Assembly: GCA_013368315.1 (NCBI GenBank)
Contig: JAACJM010000264.1
Location: 42,821 to 106,820, forward strand
Length of the DNA stretch: 64,000 bases
Direction of reading: 5' to 3'
Source of the DNA: Tetrapyrgos nigripes
Lineage: Eukaryota > Basidiomycota > Agaricomycetes > Agaricales > Campanellaceae
Part shown: in pieces, positions 22,606 to 33,564 of the stretch
Position numbering within the stretch: position 1 is the stretch's first letter
Layout: each line of letters starts with the position of its first letter
The notes under the pieces: model-generated
Seen by the model: only the letters and a program-made list of their open reading frames with translations
Database searches by the model: none
Told to the model about the DNA's origin: nothing
Made by a program: the position numbers and the translations under genes

Positions 22606-25208
22606 CTATAAGGTTCGAAGTCAGTAATATAAGGTTTAAAAGGTTTATCGAGGAAATGCAATAGATGAATGATCAGAAAACGGGTTCAATAATGTAGTAG
22701 AAGAGGAAGGAGGACAAAGAACTGTAGCAGTTTGTCTGATGTACTCCTAAAGAACCAACACTGTGTAATGAGCTGTTAGCTTATACATGTCCAGAAATAT
22801 CTTTTGAGCTGCTGGGATCATTGAAAACGTCTTCACCATCGTTAATAACCCCAAAAACAAATCCAACATCGTCAGAGTGGGAGTATAAGAGGAAATGCTA
22901 AAGGGAGAGATTTTGACAGTAGTGGTTGAGGTGAGGCATTGACATCAACGATAATGTCATCATGGGAATGAGGAGGAGGATAATGATATGGCAAAGGATT
23001 CTGGAGGGAAGGCACAAAATGTAGAAGGGTGGAAGGCTGGAGGAGGATAGGCTGTGGTCTGCACATCAATAATCTGAATTTGGACAAGAAGCTTCAAGTT
23101 CTAAAGTGTTCTATAGCTAGCTGGACCTGCTATTATTGGATGCCCCAGGAACAGGATAACAAGGGATGAGGATTATTCAAGGTGGGCTGGATCTATACTT
23201 GACAGATTTCCTGGTGGAGAAAGACAAGACCTGGAGACAAAGAAGTGAGTATGTTATTCGTGAGCAGGAGAAACAAATGAGACAAAATGCACTGTCAGCA
23301 AGCCCTCCCAGATAAAAAACAGCCAGCATCTGAAATTAACAACAATGCAGCAGTACACCAACCCCACAGAGCTTTCATCCAACAAAAAACATCGCTACAT
23401 GACTCAGAGTCCAAACCAAGTCCTTCACGATGTCACATAACAACAATTCATCATCTGTGACTCACTAGATTTACCCACATTGATGAGCTCGTTGCATACA
23501 TAGTATGATACAGTATGGAGCATTTATCTGTCAGGTACAGACTCAGGTGTTTCACTGTTGGATACACCAGATTTGATGGTCCATGTTGCCTTATTCAATC
23601 TCAACCTCCTGACATCCCTAAAGTGTCGTACAAACTCCAGCTCACACCCAAACTCGCCAAAAAGCAAGCAATGTCTAGGCACTCTATGTTTGTGAGCAGG
23701 TTGACCAAATCTTGATGTCGACATTTGACCACAATGGTTTTGGCATTGTCTTTTGGTTCATTGCATCAAAACTGCTGTCTGAGTGGGAGCTGTGTGTAAT
23801 GAGGGTTATGATGGTGTGAAACAACAATGAAAAGCCCGACTGAGGAGGAGAGAGTGTGTGGGCAGATGGAAGAAGGGACAGTTGCTTTAGTGGAAGTTGG
23901 GTGGAAGTAAAGAAAGAAGCGCAGAGAAAGCTGGCATACATTCCTGTCTGTTTAGTGCTAAGACTGGCCATGGCAAATGAACCCATGGCCATCAAGATGC
24001 TCAGAACGCCTTGCAACCAATGGAGACCATGCAAGCACTATTCACCACAGAATATGGCTTCAGCATACTTTTGCAAAGAAAAAAATTTGCCCAATCAAGT
24101 AATGTCCTGCACTTCCCTGTTATGGATAGCTGATGATGACGACATCACCACAACAACATCATTTTACCTTATCAGGTATGAGTGTGCTCGATTGTCACCC
24201 TCTGAAATGTCAGCCATTCCTGTCTGGATGGTATATAAGGCCTGGGATTTTCTCAATGCTTGTTCCATCCCCATCCTCTATTTCCTCCCCTCCCTCTCCT
24301 CCCTTCACCACAACCACGCAACTCATTACCACTTTACATGTCATGGCCACACTCTGCCCATCGCTATTCTTACGCGTTTGTTTGGGATAAGGCAGTGGGT
24401 AGCGGGTGGGAGCAAGTAGGACATGTACATGCTTTCCCTCTCATGTCTACAATATCTCATATGTGTATATGTGCTTGTCTTTGATAGCCACTGCTATTGG
24501 TACTGCTCGGTTTGTAAGTATCTCTTCTCTATCACTTCTCTATTATATTCATTGCTCATTGCTTTCATATAGTTTCTGTTGTTGATTCTATTTACTGTTA
24601 TTATCATGCATCATGCTCATATATCTCTAGTGTAGATTTCAATTGTTGTAGCAATGAGCATGTACTTGCTTCAATGGTTATCAATCTATTATTCTTGCTA
24701 GTGAACATTATGATGTGAATATCAGTCAAGGCTTGAATGCTCCAGGTTCAATTTGAGCCTTCTATTAGTTTACATCATTGTAAATGTTGTTTATCTGATA
24801 GACCTTACATCTTTTGGTAGCTCCTATGCTCTTGTCAGTATCAAGTTTCTTCTGAGGCTTATATGCCCTTATAAGTGCTCAAAATAGTTCTGTAAGGTAT
24901 AATGTCCAAAATGACTTTTTCTCTTGTACCTTGCTATAATACCCAATACAATTTCAATGCATTCATGGATCAGAATTAATCTTTCACTTGTAAGGACAAT
25001 AATGATTATGATTTCTGAAATAATTTTGACTATTGTATGGTCATACATGAAAATCACCTTCCCTTTTGAGCCTCTACAAGATGTTTCAGCCTTTTGATCT
25101 CTTATATGCCATTAGGGCACTGGTAAGCACATATCAGGGCTTATATTAAGCTGGACATTTTTGTGATATTTAGCTCCTGGAAAAGGCTATGATGCCTTTT
25201 CCATCCCT
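22606..25208. other. Intergenic, no supported gene
   Basis: About 2.6 kb. The longest plus-strand reading (about 23856-24419) has unbiased composition, several Cys/His clusters without pattern, and no motif. I cannot support it as a gene. AT-rich toward 24500-25200, which is the 3' flank of the next gene. Confidence 0.45.
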
Positions 25209-26505
25209 TCATCCTTCTCTCCCCTGTGCTCTAGCCCCTTTGAGATCTAGCCCAGTAACAATCTGCTGAGAGGATGACACTGTATATGTAACTGTTAATG
25301 GAGTCATTCCCCCGGCCTGTCTCAATCTCCTCCTTTGCCATAGCACTATTCCTCCACTAATGAATGCAATAAAGAACAAACCCACCAAAGTTGTTACAGC
25401 AATAATACCAACATGTCCTTTGGAAGATTGAGATGTTGCTGGTGGGAGAGGGGAAGAAGTTGAAGTTGCAAGAGATGAGGTTGTGGGAGTAAATAATGAA
25501 GCTTGCTCTTCCTTGGTTAAGGATTGAGCAAATAGATAATCAATATCTAGTGCTGTGCCATTGAGAGCCTGATTGATAATAAGCAGAGTGTGTTCACCAG
25601 GTGAAAGTGAGGAAAGGTTGAGTAGAAGCTGGCTTCTGAACTCAGTAAACGCTAAGCCCAGAAGTGAATCATGGACAAAAGGATACTGAAAAGACACAGG
25701 TTGTTGATTGTCAAGGGCATATGATCCAGCTGTGGCTTCTGATGAATTGGCCAGCACAGTTCCTAGTAGCTGAATGCCTGTCCCTGAAAGGATTTGAAAT
25801 TTAATTATGCCATCAGGGGAAATTTTTCAAAAAAAGTGAGTAACATACCATTGAACCTGACAGTTGCAGTACTATTAACCTCAGTTGAGATTACTGAGTT
25901 ATCTGAAGTGTTTGCCCATCCAGCATCAAAAGTAATATTACTATCTTCGTCCCAAACTTCTCGATTGCTGATCTGCAAAACTTCACCATCTGTAGCTGAA
26001 TCAGGTACTGATTCATAGACAATGTAGTCAAATAGAAGGGCAGTTTGAGGGTCTGTGTGAATAACTTGAAGCTCATGCTCCCCAGGTAATGCATTGGCAG
26101 CACCCATCTTGGAGTCAGCACGACATAATAGTTGATTATTTGCAGTCTGTGTTGGCAGTTTTTGCCCAATAGAACTGCTGAATGTCGAAGTAAAGTTAGC
26201 ATCAAGGAAGCAGGTTGGTGGCTTGATTCCAGATGTTCCATAAACTCCAAGCCAACCTGTGCCTTTATTTAAAATTGAATGAATTTCAAATATAATTCAG
26301 AGAATGATATTTGGAGCTTACCGTTGAAACGAAACGAAAGGCTTGTTCCACTTTTTGTGCTGGAATGCAGTGTGTTGTTGTAGACAGCGCCTGTATGACT
26401 TTGGTAATTCATTTGGTTGATACTGCCAGAGGTGGCAGTACTCCACGATCCAGAATACTGGATCCTTGGATCACTATCGTCGACTACGATTTTGACAGTA
26501 CTCAT
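25209..26505 (-). CDS. Single-pass membrane protein with two beta-rich extracellular repeats
   Basis: Three exons, 26505-26322, 26256-25849 and 25783-25209; introns are GT-AG of 65 nt each, both in phase 1 after an Asn-Gly codon pair. They give 388 residues. The N-terminal half has two related segments built around DPRIQYSGSW and TFDAGW, each ending in a RFNG motif, a pattern I recall from a large Agaricomycete family of lectin-like membrane proteins. A Ser/Thr/Pro-rich stalk (TPTTSSLATSTSSPLPPATS) precedes one transmembrane helix (about 300-322, VGIIAVTTLVGLFFIAF) and a basic stop-transfer RRRLRQ. The tail is short and cytoplasmic. No enzyme motif. Oddly, the first ATG lies just after a hydrophobic leucine run in the same frame, so the signal peptide seems to lack an ATG. 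Ligand unknown. Confidence 0.8.
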
Positions 26506-27843
26506 TAAGAGCAGCAAGAGGGACGTGAGGAGGGAAGGATCACAATGTAGAGGGGGTGGTTATGCGATAGCTCGATGAACTATATCTACTCTCGTATAGT
26601 GATCTGATGGAAATGCTACAAACTAGTACTTAACTGCGATCTCGAGGATCAAAAATATTTATGGCTTATTTGCTATGGGCACATCGTCGATGGGTACTAT
26701 TAGATAGTCATAGAAGTCGAAACTCTGATGGAGAAGGCAGTGTCGGAGAGCTTAATATCTCAATTTGGTAGTTCAGAGTGACCGAAGCTTACATCGTATC
26801 GCCCTCTCCCATTCACCTACGTAGATACTGGCCCAATACTGACCGCCTACATACTTCGCTTATAAGACATCTTCATTTCTCCAAGTTGATATGTTTCGAG
26901 AACTGATCTGTACTATCAATGTACTCACACTTCAAAAAGTCGAAATTTACGAGTGGCCTCGTAATCAATCATGTTGATATATGGGTACAGTGCTGCAGTG
27001 ATATCCGAGAAATTAGTTGATCAACAAATGAACGCCGTTCTCAAGATGATCGAGTGGAGGTATGAATCAAATCATGATTCAGATGGAGCTATCAAACCAA
27101 TGGTAGTGAGCGTCTTTAAGTGAAATTTAAGTTGAAGGTCTGATGTTTCACCTTGATCTGAACGCAAACCGGTACCAGTGGCAATCGCCAATGTCCTTTA
27201 TAGGATGCAATACATCGTCGGACTCGGAGGTAGGAAGGTCGAGGACTCGAGGAGCACCTCATAGCCAATGTCTATTATCGAAGCTTTGGTGGCATATATC
27301 CATTTCTTTTCACTTGCCATTCGTCCTGTGGACCAGTTAAAGGGAACAATCGTGAATTTGGTACTGGGTGACATATTCAAGTAGCATTGAAGATGCTTCT
27401 AACTCTTTGGTAATTAAATACAGAATTCAGTGGTTTTAAAGCGTATGTTTCAATTGCTTGAATAACACCATTATCATACTCTAGCTTTTCACATTCTTCC
27501 GTTTGACGCTCACGACCAGCTCTTTGCAAACTTCATCGCCCGGAAGAGTGTTCACTAAAGAGGAAATGATCTATCGTGCTCGTAGGGCTAGACGTTCCCG
27601 CCAGACTCCACTTGTGCTCATTCATCAGTGGCTCCAGAATACCCTAGGGATAAATTCATTACAGAACAGTTTTCGCAACCAAAGTAGTTGATATTTCCTG
27701 TATTGTACAGTTTTCAGAAGGGGGCCCTACGAAGAAGAGTTTCTACGCTTGTGCTATTTAATGTAGTGGATTTGTGCCTGTATTTAGTATGAATTTCCAC
27801 TGGCAATGCTATATCAATATACGTGACCCTTATCACCTTCAAC
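26506..27843. other. Intergenic, upstream region of the membrane protein gene
   Basis: About 1.3 kb; no motif-bearing reading. The plus-strand reading around 27500-27690 (Arg- and Gln-rich) has no family resemblance or splice context. Confidence 0.45.
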
Positions 27844-27955
27844 GTTGAAAGGCGATTAGGGGCTGAATGTGGTTGCATTTGCATTCCAAGCCATTGCCGA
27901 GTCAGGAGCGCGACTTGCACGAGTTTTCTACGTGCTTTGTCTTGTAACTTTGGGG
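27844..27955 (+). repeat. Copy 1 of a duplicated segment (pairs with 33375-33522)
   Basis: Shares GGGGCTGAATGT, TTGCATTCCAAGCCATTG and CTTGTAACTTTGGGG with 33375-33522 in the same order and orientation. The second copy has about 35 extra bases in the middle. Each copy lies upstream of a copy of the secreted-protein gene, so it probably belongs to the same duplication. Confidence 0.7.
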
Positions 27956-28054
27956 AAGAGGTTCACAATACCTTAGTATTCGGATCATACGTTCTTGTTA
28001 CGCCATTCGCTTCCTTTCTTTACGGGCCCGTATTTAATTTCCGGTTAGTGGCAC

Positions 28055-29265
28055 TAGGGCTCGACACCGTCCGTGTACGGCTACGGCCGTATAGATTCCG
28101 GCTCAAAACAGTCAGGAACTCGCCATAGCCATGTCGTACAGAGCTGCAGTCCATGCCACACGGCATGGCCACCGTATTCCGAAGCCGTGGTACGGCTATA
28201 CGGACGTATTCTGTTTCGAGGATGAATTTCTAGTGAGTTTACCATGGACGGACACAATCTATGCATGTAGGATACAGTCATTTAGTAGTCCTTGAGACAG
28301 TAATTTGAATCGAGTTTCTAGTACTCGACACACTGTAATTAGGCCATCTTTTTTTTCCAGCTGCTCTAGCAACCCCTTGAGTACCATTCTAGCTACAGTA
28401 AGTTGTATCTACAAGTAGTGTAGTCGTATGGAAATATTTTTTCAAGAAAGTTCAAATGTCACGCTTTAGGAGTCCTTGAGACACTGTGACAACAGTTATG
28501 TAATCGCGTCAGTTCTCGTTAATGTCATATGATCGAAGTCCGAAGGTCGCGTTGAGCTGTCACGCTTTTCGCGACCTTTTTTTCAAGAGCCTCCCACCAC
28601 ATTGCGTATCGATCTACTGCCTAAAAAAGTACTGGGACTTCAAGGGATAAACATTATCTTCATGATCAGGTAAAATTTTGGGCCAAAAACTGCCCCAAAA
28701 TGACCTCTAGACATGTCCCAAAATTTGACGCGTCTGAAAATCAGTCAAATTAGACGGTTATCTGGGCACCACACCTGCATATCTCACTCATGATGGCCAA
28801 GTTCTTTATGGAAGATGAAGGAAGTATATATCTAAATTTTAGACTACCCTAGAAGGAGAAAATACAGCGGGAACTACCAAAAATATGCAGATTTTCACAA
28901 GTGTCTCAAGGACTACTAAATGACTGTATGTATCTATGTAGTATCTACCTTAGCCATGAAAGAGCACCATAAAATAGATACTCTTAACTATGTACTACTC
29001 CATAGTCACTAGTCATCCCTAGCACTGTGATTTAAAGGGGAACTTTATACAAGAAAAACACACAAGTAGTTTCTTTCTAGTAGAAGGTCACCACGATTGT
29101 GCAGCATTCGGGTCCTGGAAAGGGTTGCCTATAACTGCACGCCGTATAAAAGAGACCGTGCCGTTGCCGTTTCATTAAAATTAGCACCAAGCCTCATACG
29201 GTACGGCTTCGTATTCGTAAAGACCGACCGTGGAAGCCGTAACACGGCTACGGTGTCGAGCCCTA
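28055..29265. mobile_element. Non-autonomous hAT-like DNA transposon with 8-bp target duplication
   Basis: Bounded by perfect 16-bp inverted ends: TAGGGCTCGACACCGT at 28055 and its complement ending at 29265. The flanks carry an identical 8-bp duplication, AGTGGCAC, at 28047-28054 and 29266-29273. Subterminal GC-rich motifs (ACGGC, GTACGGCT) recur near both ends. An 8-bp target duplication, TAGGG-type ends and subterminal repeats are hallmarks of the hAT superfamily. No transposase reading is present inside, so it must have moved with a transposase supplied elsewhere. A second element is nested inside it. Confidence 0.88.
28275..28926. mobile_element. Tc1/mariner-like MITE nested inside the hAT-like element
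   Basis: Ends CAGTCATTTAGTAGTC (28275) and its inverse (ending 28926) match perfectly over 25 bp. Each is flanked by TA (28273-28274 and 28927-28928). TA flanks and a CAGT-type terminus fit Tc1/mariner insertions. At 652 bp with no ORF it is non-autonomous. A further internal copy of TCCTTGAGACACTG lies near 28483. Confidence 0.85.
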
Positions 29266-29489
29266 AGTGGCACAGCCTTATTTAGATCCCGGATAGTGGC
29301 ACACGCTATCCGTTTGGACTTCTAGACTGGCATCTTGCTTGTCTATTGATATCTTATATACCTTCGTTACTGATATGGCATCTCAGCATTTGTCTTACTG
29401 CACTAAGGTGAGTATCACTGTTACTATTTCTTATTTATACTTACTGATGCTACCTAAGTATTACCAGGTGCGCATAAACGCTCTTGGAG

Positions 29490-30545
29490 CTCAAGTCACG
29501 GCACTATAATAGCTCCTCGCTTCTAGACCTTAAGTAATGCATCCCGAAACCCTCCTCATTCTGGTCTTTTGGATCTTTGCCTCTGTACCCTCCTCCATCC
29601 AACGCTCTTGGCCGACTTCACCAAATGCAGGCGTAGCGGACCCAAACATTAACCTTGTAACCCATCAGCCTAGACAACTCACACTCACAATCTCAACCAA
29701 CTGTTCCTCTCCCCCACCTCAAACCTGTACCTTCTACGCCGATTGCCTCGAACCTGCTTTCCACTGCGGCCCAGAAGGGTATCCTCTCGGTTTCGGCGGG
29801 AAGTTTTGCACGAAATTTAGTCTGAATGCGGCTAGGCTTAGTCCTCAAGGACAGGAATGGTTGTATACGACGATGCATTGCTTGCAGGTGGCTCTGGTTC
29901 CGATGCTTCAAGCTCACGACTCGGAGTCGGAGGGTTCCTCGAGCTCAACGTCTATGACCACACCTCGTTCAGACTCCGACGCATGCAAGAACCTAGAGAA
30001 AGAAGCTTTCTCAACCCATGCGCCTTGTTATCTCTCATCTGGGTTCTGCAAGCTGTCCCTGGCGGATCGGGTGGTTATTGTGGAGATTATAGGTCTCAAA
30101 ACACTGTTACAGAATTGGGAAGTGTTTGAGAGTGGTGTACAGGTTGTAAAGGGGTGTTTGGAGTTTTCTTGAGTGGGTTTTAGTGAATAAGGTTATTGCG
30201 TGGATTGAGAGAAGGGATCTCCAGGGCGTTGCTGGGCTGTTGCCAGCACCTTGAATAGTACTCATGTAATCTTAAATGTACCTCTCCCAATGCAACATTC
30301 TAACGGATCTTGACATACATACATCAGATTCGACCTTCCCTAAGATATCATTCCAGGCCAAAGACCTCTAGGTCCGTCGGTCAAATGAGCTTTTCTCAGG
30401 TCTTCTACCACACGCTTCGTGGTCTCGCCCACATAAGTATGAAAACGGCCCGATAACATTGAGATTATTGAGCTCCATTAGAACGCTTGCGAAGTTGCAG
30501 CAGACGACGAGCAACTGCAGAATTTTAGAAGTCGTCGCTGACACA
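29490..30545 (+). repeat. Copy 1 of a ~1.06-kb segmental duplication
   Basis: Nearly collinear with 33565-34632: a shared promoter stretch (GTCACGGCACTATAATAG, then CTCGCTTCTAGACCT just before the ATG), the whole secreted-protein gene, its 3' flank, and about 250 bp beyond (AAGACCTCTAGGTC ... GAAGTCGTCGCTGAC). Copy 2 ends 20 bp before the start codon of the M28 protease, so the duplication includes what is now that gene's promoter. In copy 1 the same stretch lies in front of the kinase-like gene. Confidence 0.88.
29537..30254 (+). pseudogene. Cys-rich secreted protein, copy 1 (3' frameshift)
   Basis: ATG 29537 opens a hydrophobic signal peptide (LLILVFWIFASVPSSIQ), then a mature domain with ordered cysteines: NCSSPPPQTCTFYADCLEPAFHC, GKFCTKF, TMHCLQ, DACKNLE, HAPCYLSSGFCKL. 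These match copy 2 at 33618 residue for residue in most places. One extra base near 30165 (TTTTCTTGAG versus TTTTTTGGG in copy 2) brings a stop at 30170-30172. Shifting frame restores the family C terminus (NKVIAWIERRDLQG) up to 30254. The protein may still fold but lacks about 28 C-terminal residues. I recall similar secreted fungal proteins, annotated only as hypothetical. Role unknown; extracellular. Confidence 0.8.
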
Positions 30546-30669
30546 TTGACGAAAGAAACAGTCAACATAGCCGAGCTTATGTCATCAGCTTCTAAGGCAC
30601 GTGTCTCCCCTCCTAAAAAGGATAATCACGAGTTTATTGTGACTATTGATATCATTGTCTCATACCATC

Positions 30670-31792
30670 ATGGATCCTTTCTTTTCCTCGCCCTTCCCCC
30701 GCACAGAAACCACAAAGCCAAATACTATTCGGTTGCTCGAGAGCTGGAATGGATCATCTCCTGACTCGCGATTTCGTTTCAAGATTGTGCACCTCAGTGA
30801 CGAACCTATTGCAGACGACGAGGCTAAATGGGCTCAGGTTTTGAAAGGGAGGATCCGCCACCAGAACAACGACGAGGTGGTTGTCATGAAGATCTTCCAG
30901 GAGAGCAAGTTCCCGAGTTCCGAGTACTCTGGGCCTGAACTGGCTTGGAAAGAGGCTCACGCATATGGTGAGATGAAGCTCTTACAAGGTAAGCTTGCTG
31001 CTACAGTCTTGATTTGCTCCTTCCGTTCAAACTGGGATCCCCAGGAGATACGATACCGAGATCTTTTGGATTTCACAAGGTCGGCTTTTTTGCGGTCAGG
31101 CCCAGGCTACTTTCTGACGTGTACAGATTTACATGACATCTGTGAACGGTAAACAAGAACCGTATTTCGCCCATATCCTGGAATTCAAAGATCTTCCTAC
31201 TCTGACTTCTATCGAACGTTTTGAGCAGTCTGGCCAAGAAGAGCTGAGCAAAGACGCTATTTTTTCTTTGGCTCGTTTACGTTTACTTGCTTTGTATATG
31301 CCCGTTCTATTGGTCTGAACGTTGTCCAGCTTGACTCGCTTGTTGTCTGTCTACACAAAATCCATAAATCAGGAGTGGCTCACAATGATCTGGAACCCGG
31401 AAATGTGCTCGTAGACGCAATCAAGGATTCAGGGGACGTTCGGGTTTCAAAAGTTTTTCTGATTGACTTTGCATTATCTGTGGAAGCTAACAAAGAGACG
31501 ATCCACGATGATGCTGAGAGGTAGACCTTCTTTTCTATCTTTCAGTAGCGTCGCTGAATTGTCGTACTCCTTCCTACCTAGTGTCATCGGTTTACTGGGC
31601 GACCTCGGGGTTAAGGACCCGGAGTTTAGTTTGCTTCAATGGTACAGACAGCATTCGAACGAAGCGCATGTCAAAGAAACGTACCGGGATGTCACCCTGC
31701 GGGAGCCGGAGGATATACAGTTTGGCATCTATCCATGGAAAGCCGAAGTATGGGACAAAGTGTGGGAACGAAAATCTGGTGTGTCAGCGTAG
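30670..31792 (+). pseudogene. Fungal protein-kinase-like gene, probably broken
   Basis: Exon 1 (30670-30988) reads a kinase N lobe with VVVMKIFQESKF (Lys) and AWKEAHAYGEMKLLQ (alpha-C-like). Exon 2 (31045-31079) gives GDTIPRSFGFHK and joins exon 3 at 31127 (TSVNGKQEPYFAHILEF, hinge-like). The catalytic loop is HNDLEPGNVLVD (HxDxxxxN, about 31381-31416) and the metal-binding motif reads IDFALS in place of DFG. Such HNDLEP kinases form large Agaricomycete expansions. Two problems: the reading changes frame by one between about 31270 and 31310 with no intron that fits, and the next junction at 31520 would need a 25-nt intron (31521-31545) to continue into the C-terminal exon ending at 31792. Either it is a recent pseudogene or these are assembly errors. 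Confidence 0.7.
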
Positions 31793-32454
31793 ACGTCGCA
31801 TTTCTGTCAGGGATTGTGCAGGACTTAGCAAAGGTTTTTCATCTGAAGGCATGGGTCGGTTGGTTTGTTAGACAATTTCGTCATTGCCCTATATGTAGTA
31901 CACGTTGGTGTGGAAGTGTTTGACATGCTAAACGGATACTTATAAGACTGGGACGAAGTTCAGAGTTAAGCTCTGGGTCCCAGAGCCTTAGTCCCAGAGT
32001 TGCCAAAATGGTCAAAAAAATGCCAGATTTCTCGGCTAGAGACCAAGGCTCCGGGACCAAACAGTAGATAAGATTTGTATGTAGACAAGCAAATAATGAC
32101 TCGGACTCAACGAAATGCCTTCAGATACCTATCGTACCCAGCTTCGAAGAACCTACCTCACTTACATGGCTCTCAGAAGCCTTATGGTCCCCCCTTCAGC
32201 TCTTTGCAAGACGAGCTCGATTACATGTCAAATACACTCCGCATTGACTTGGAAATCCTCAGGAAGAACCAGCAGACCAGGTACCTTCGCCCACGACCAG
32301 AAGTCCCGAAATCAGCTGCAGGCAACTTACATCTGGCACGGGAGTACTAGTATGCTTCGGATCCCAATCATCACCAACGTTTCCGAGAAATGCTACGGGT
32401 TTCACCCTAATTTGTCGTTAAGCTCGTTTATCGTCGCTCGTCGCTCAGCGCTCA
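31793..32454 (+). other. Spacer with one unrecognised open reading
   Basis: A plus-strand reading at about 32098-32350 (contains QDELDYMSNTLRIDLEILRKN, helical character) has no identifiable domain or promoter. Around 31960-32060 the motifs CTGGGTCCCAGAG and GGCTCCGGGACC form a weak inverted repeat. Confidence 0.3.
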
Positions 32455-32575
32455 GCCGGGTTTTAGTGAATGAGATTATTACGTGGATTGAGAGGAGGGA
32501 GCTTCAGGGCAATGTTGGCTGTTAAACATACCTATCCCAAATACAACATTCTAACGGACCTTGACATGACGATGG
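32455..32575 (+). pseudogene. 3' fragment of a third secreted-protein copy
   Basis: The stretch from GGGTTTTAGTGAATGAGATT through TGGATTGAGAGGAGGGA and on to AACATTCTAACGGACCTTGACAT matches the last exon and 3' flank of the two full copies (30170-30320 and 34260-34410). The 5' part of the gene is absent. It lies between the two larger copies, so the locus has undergone more than one duplication or deletion. Confidence 0.75.
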
Positions 32576-33374
32576 CATGTATTTCTGGAGAAAGGTGAAA
32601 CGAAAAGCAAGGATAGATGTGGTAGGGAGATGGGGCTGGCTCGAACCTCTACCTACCTAAACACTGTCTGGGTACTTGAATTATTGTTGTCCTTATTACA
32701 TGCCACAAACGCCAATTTATCTGTCGAACAGATAGATGAACCGATAGATGTTTGGAAACGAGAACTGTCTGTAAATTAGATAAAAATACAAATATATAAA
32801 GTGTCTGTAAGCAGGATATTTGCACAGAAAGCTGAGATATTTGGACGTCTTTCAGTACATCTGATTGGCGAATAGACATATTTTGTATCAACTTCATTGA
32901 AAGAACTACAAAAAGACCTCAAATCGGGGCTCCGGACATGGCTATGGATATGTGATCAAAAAGAGCATATACCCGGATGTCACGATAGTTCATTTCTCTG
33001 TAGTACTGATATGCCACAATTGAATGGGTTCTGGAATATCCGTTCAACGAACAAATGAACTATTGGCACCCATATCTGGAAGCCGGACATATCATCTTTC
33101 TGGACTTATATCCGAAACTATGTCCGGAGCCCCAATTTGAGGTCTTTTTGTACTTCTTTTCATAGATTTGATGCAGAATGTGTCTGTTCATCAATCAAAT
33201 GCACCAAAAAGGTTTCCGTATATATTAACTTTCCGTTCAAATATCTAGCTTACGAATACATTATCTTTTTGGACTTATATCTAGCTTCTAAATAGATCTC
33301 GCTTTCGTACACATATCAGGTCATTTATCTGTCGAGCGGATATTTCTGTCTTTTTTACGTGTTAGTTGCTGAGG
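32576..33374. other. AT-rich repeat DNA with CTGTCGAnCnGATA motifs
   Basis: No gene. ATTTATCTGTCGAACAGATA (32714) and ATTTATCTGTCGAGCGGATA (33324) frame about 0.6 kb of AT-rich DNA. Related motifs occur at 48611 and at both ends of the small palindromic element at 52099. Blocks around 32935-32960 and 33120-33150 are inverted copies (AAAAGACCTCAAATCGGGGC versus its complement). Confidence 0.45.
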
Positions 33375-33522
33375 GTTGAGAGGCAATTAGGGGCTGAATG
33401 TAGTTGTATTTGCATTCAAAGCCATTGTCGATTCACGGTCCGATGTCCCGAAGAAGTTCATCGGGACCGCGACTTGCACCTGCCAGAAGAGTTTCTACGC
33501 GCTCTGTCTTGTAACTTTGGGG
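33375..33522 (+). repeat. Copy 2 of the segment at 27844-27955
   Basis: Same order of shared blocks as copy 1, with an insertion that contains GGTCCGATGTCCCGAAG. Confidence 0.7.
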
Positions 33523-33564
33523 CTCTCTTGTAGCTCGTTAACCTGCAGGTGGGCAGAAACCTTC

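Noticed and set aside
23856..24419. 187-codon plus-strand reading
   Set aside because: No family resemblance, no promoter or splice context, and composition like random sequence.
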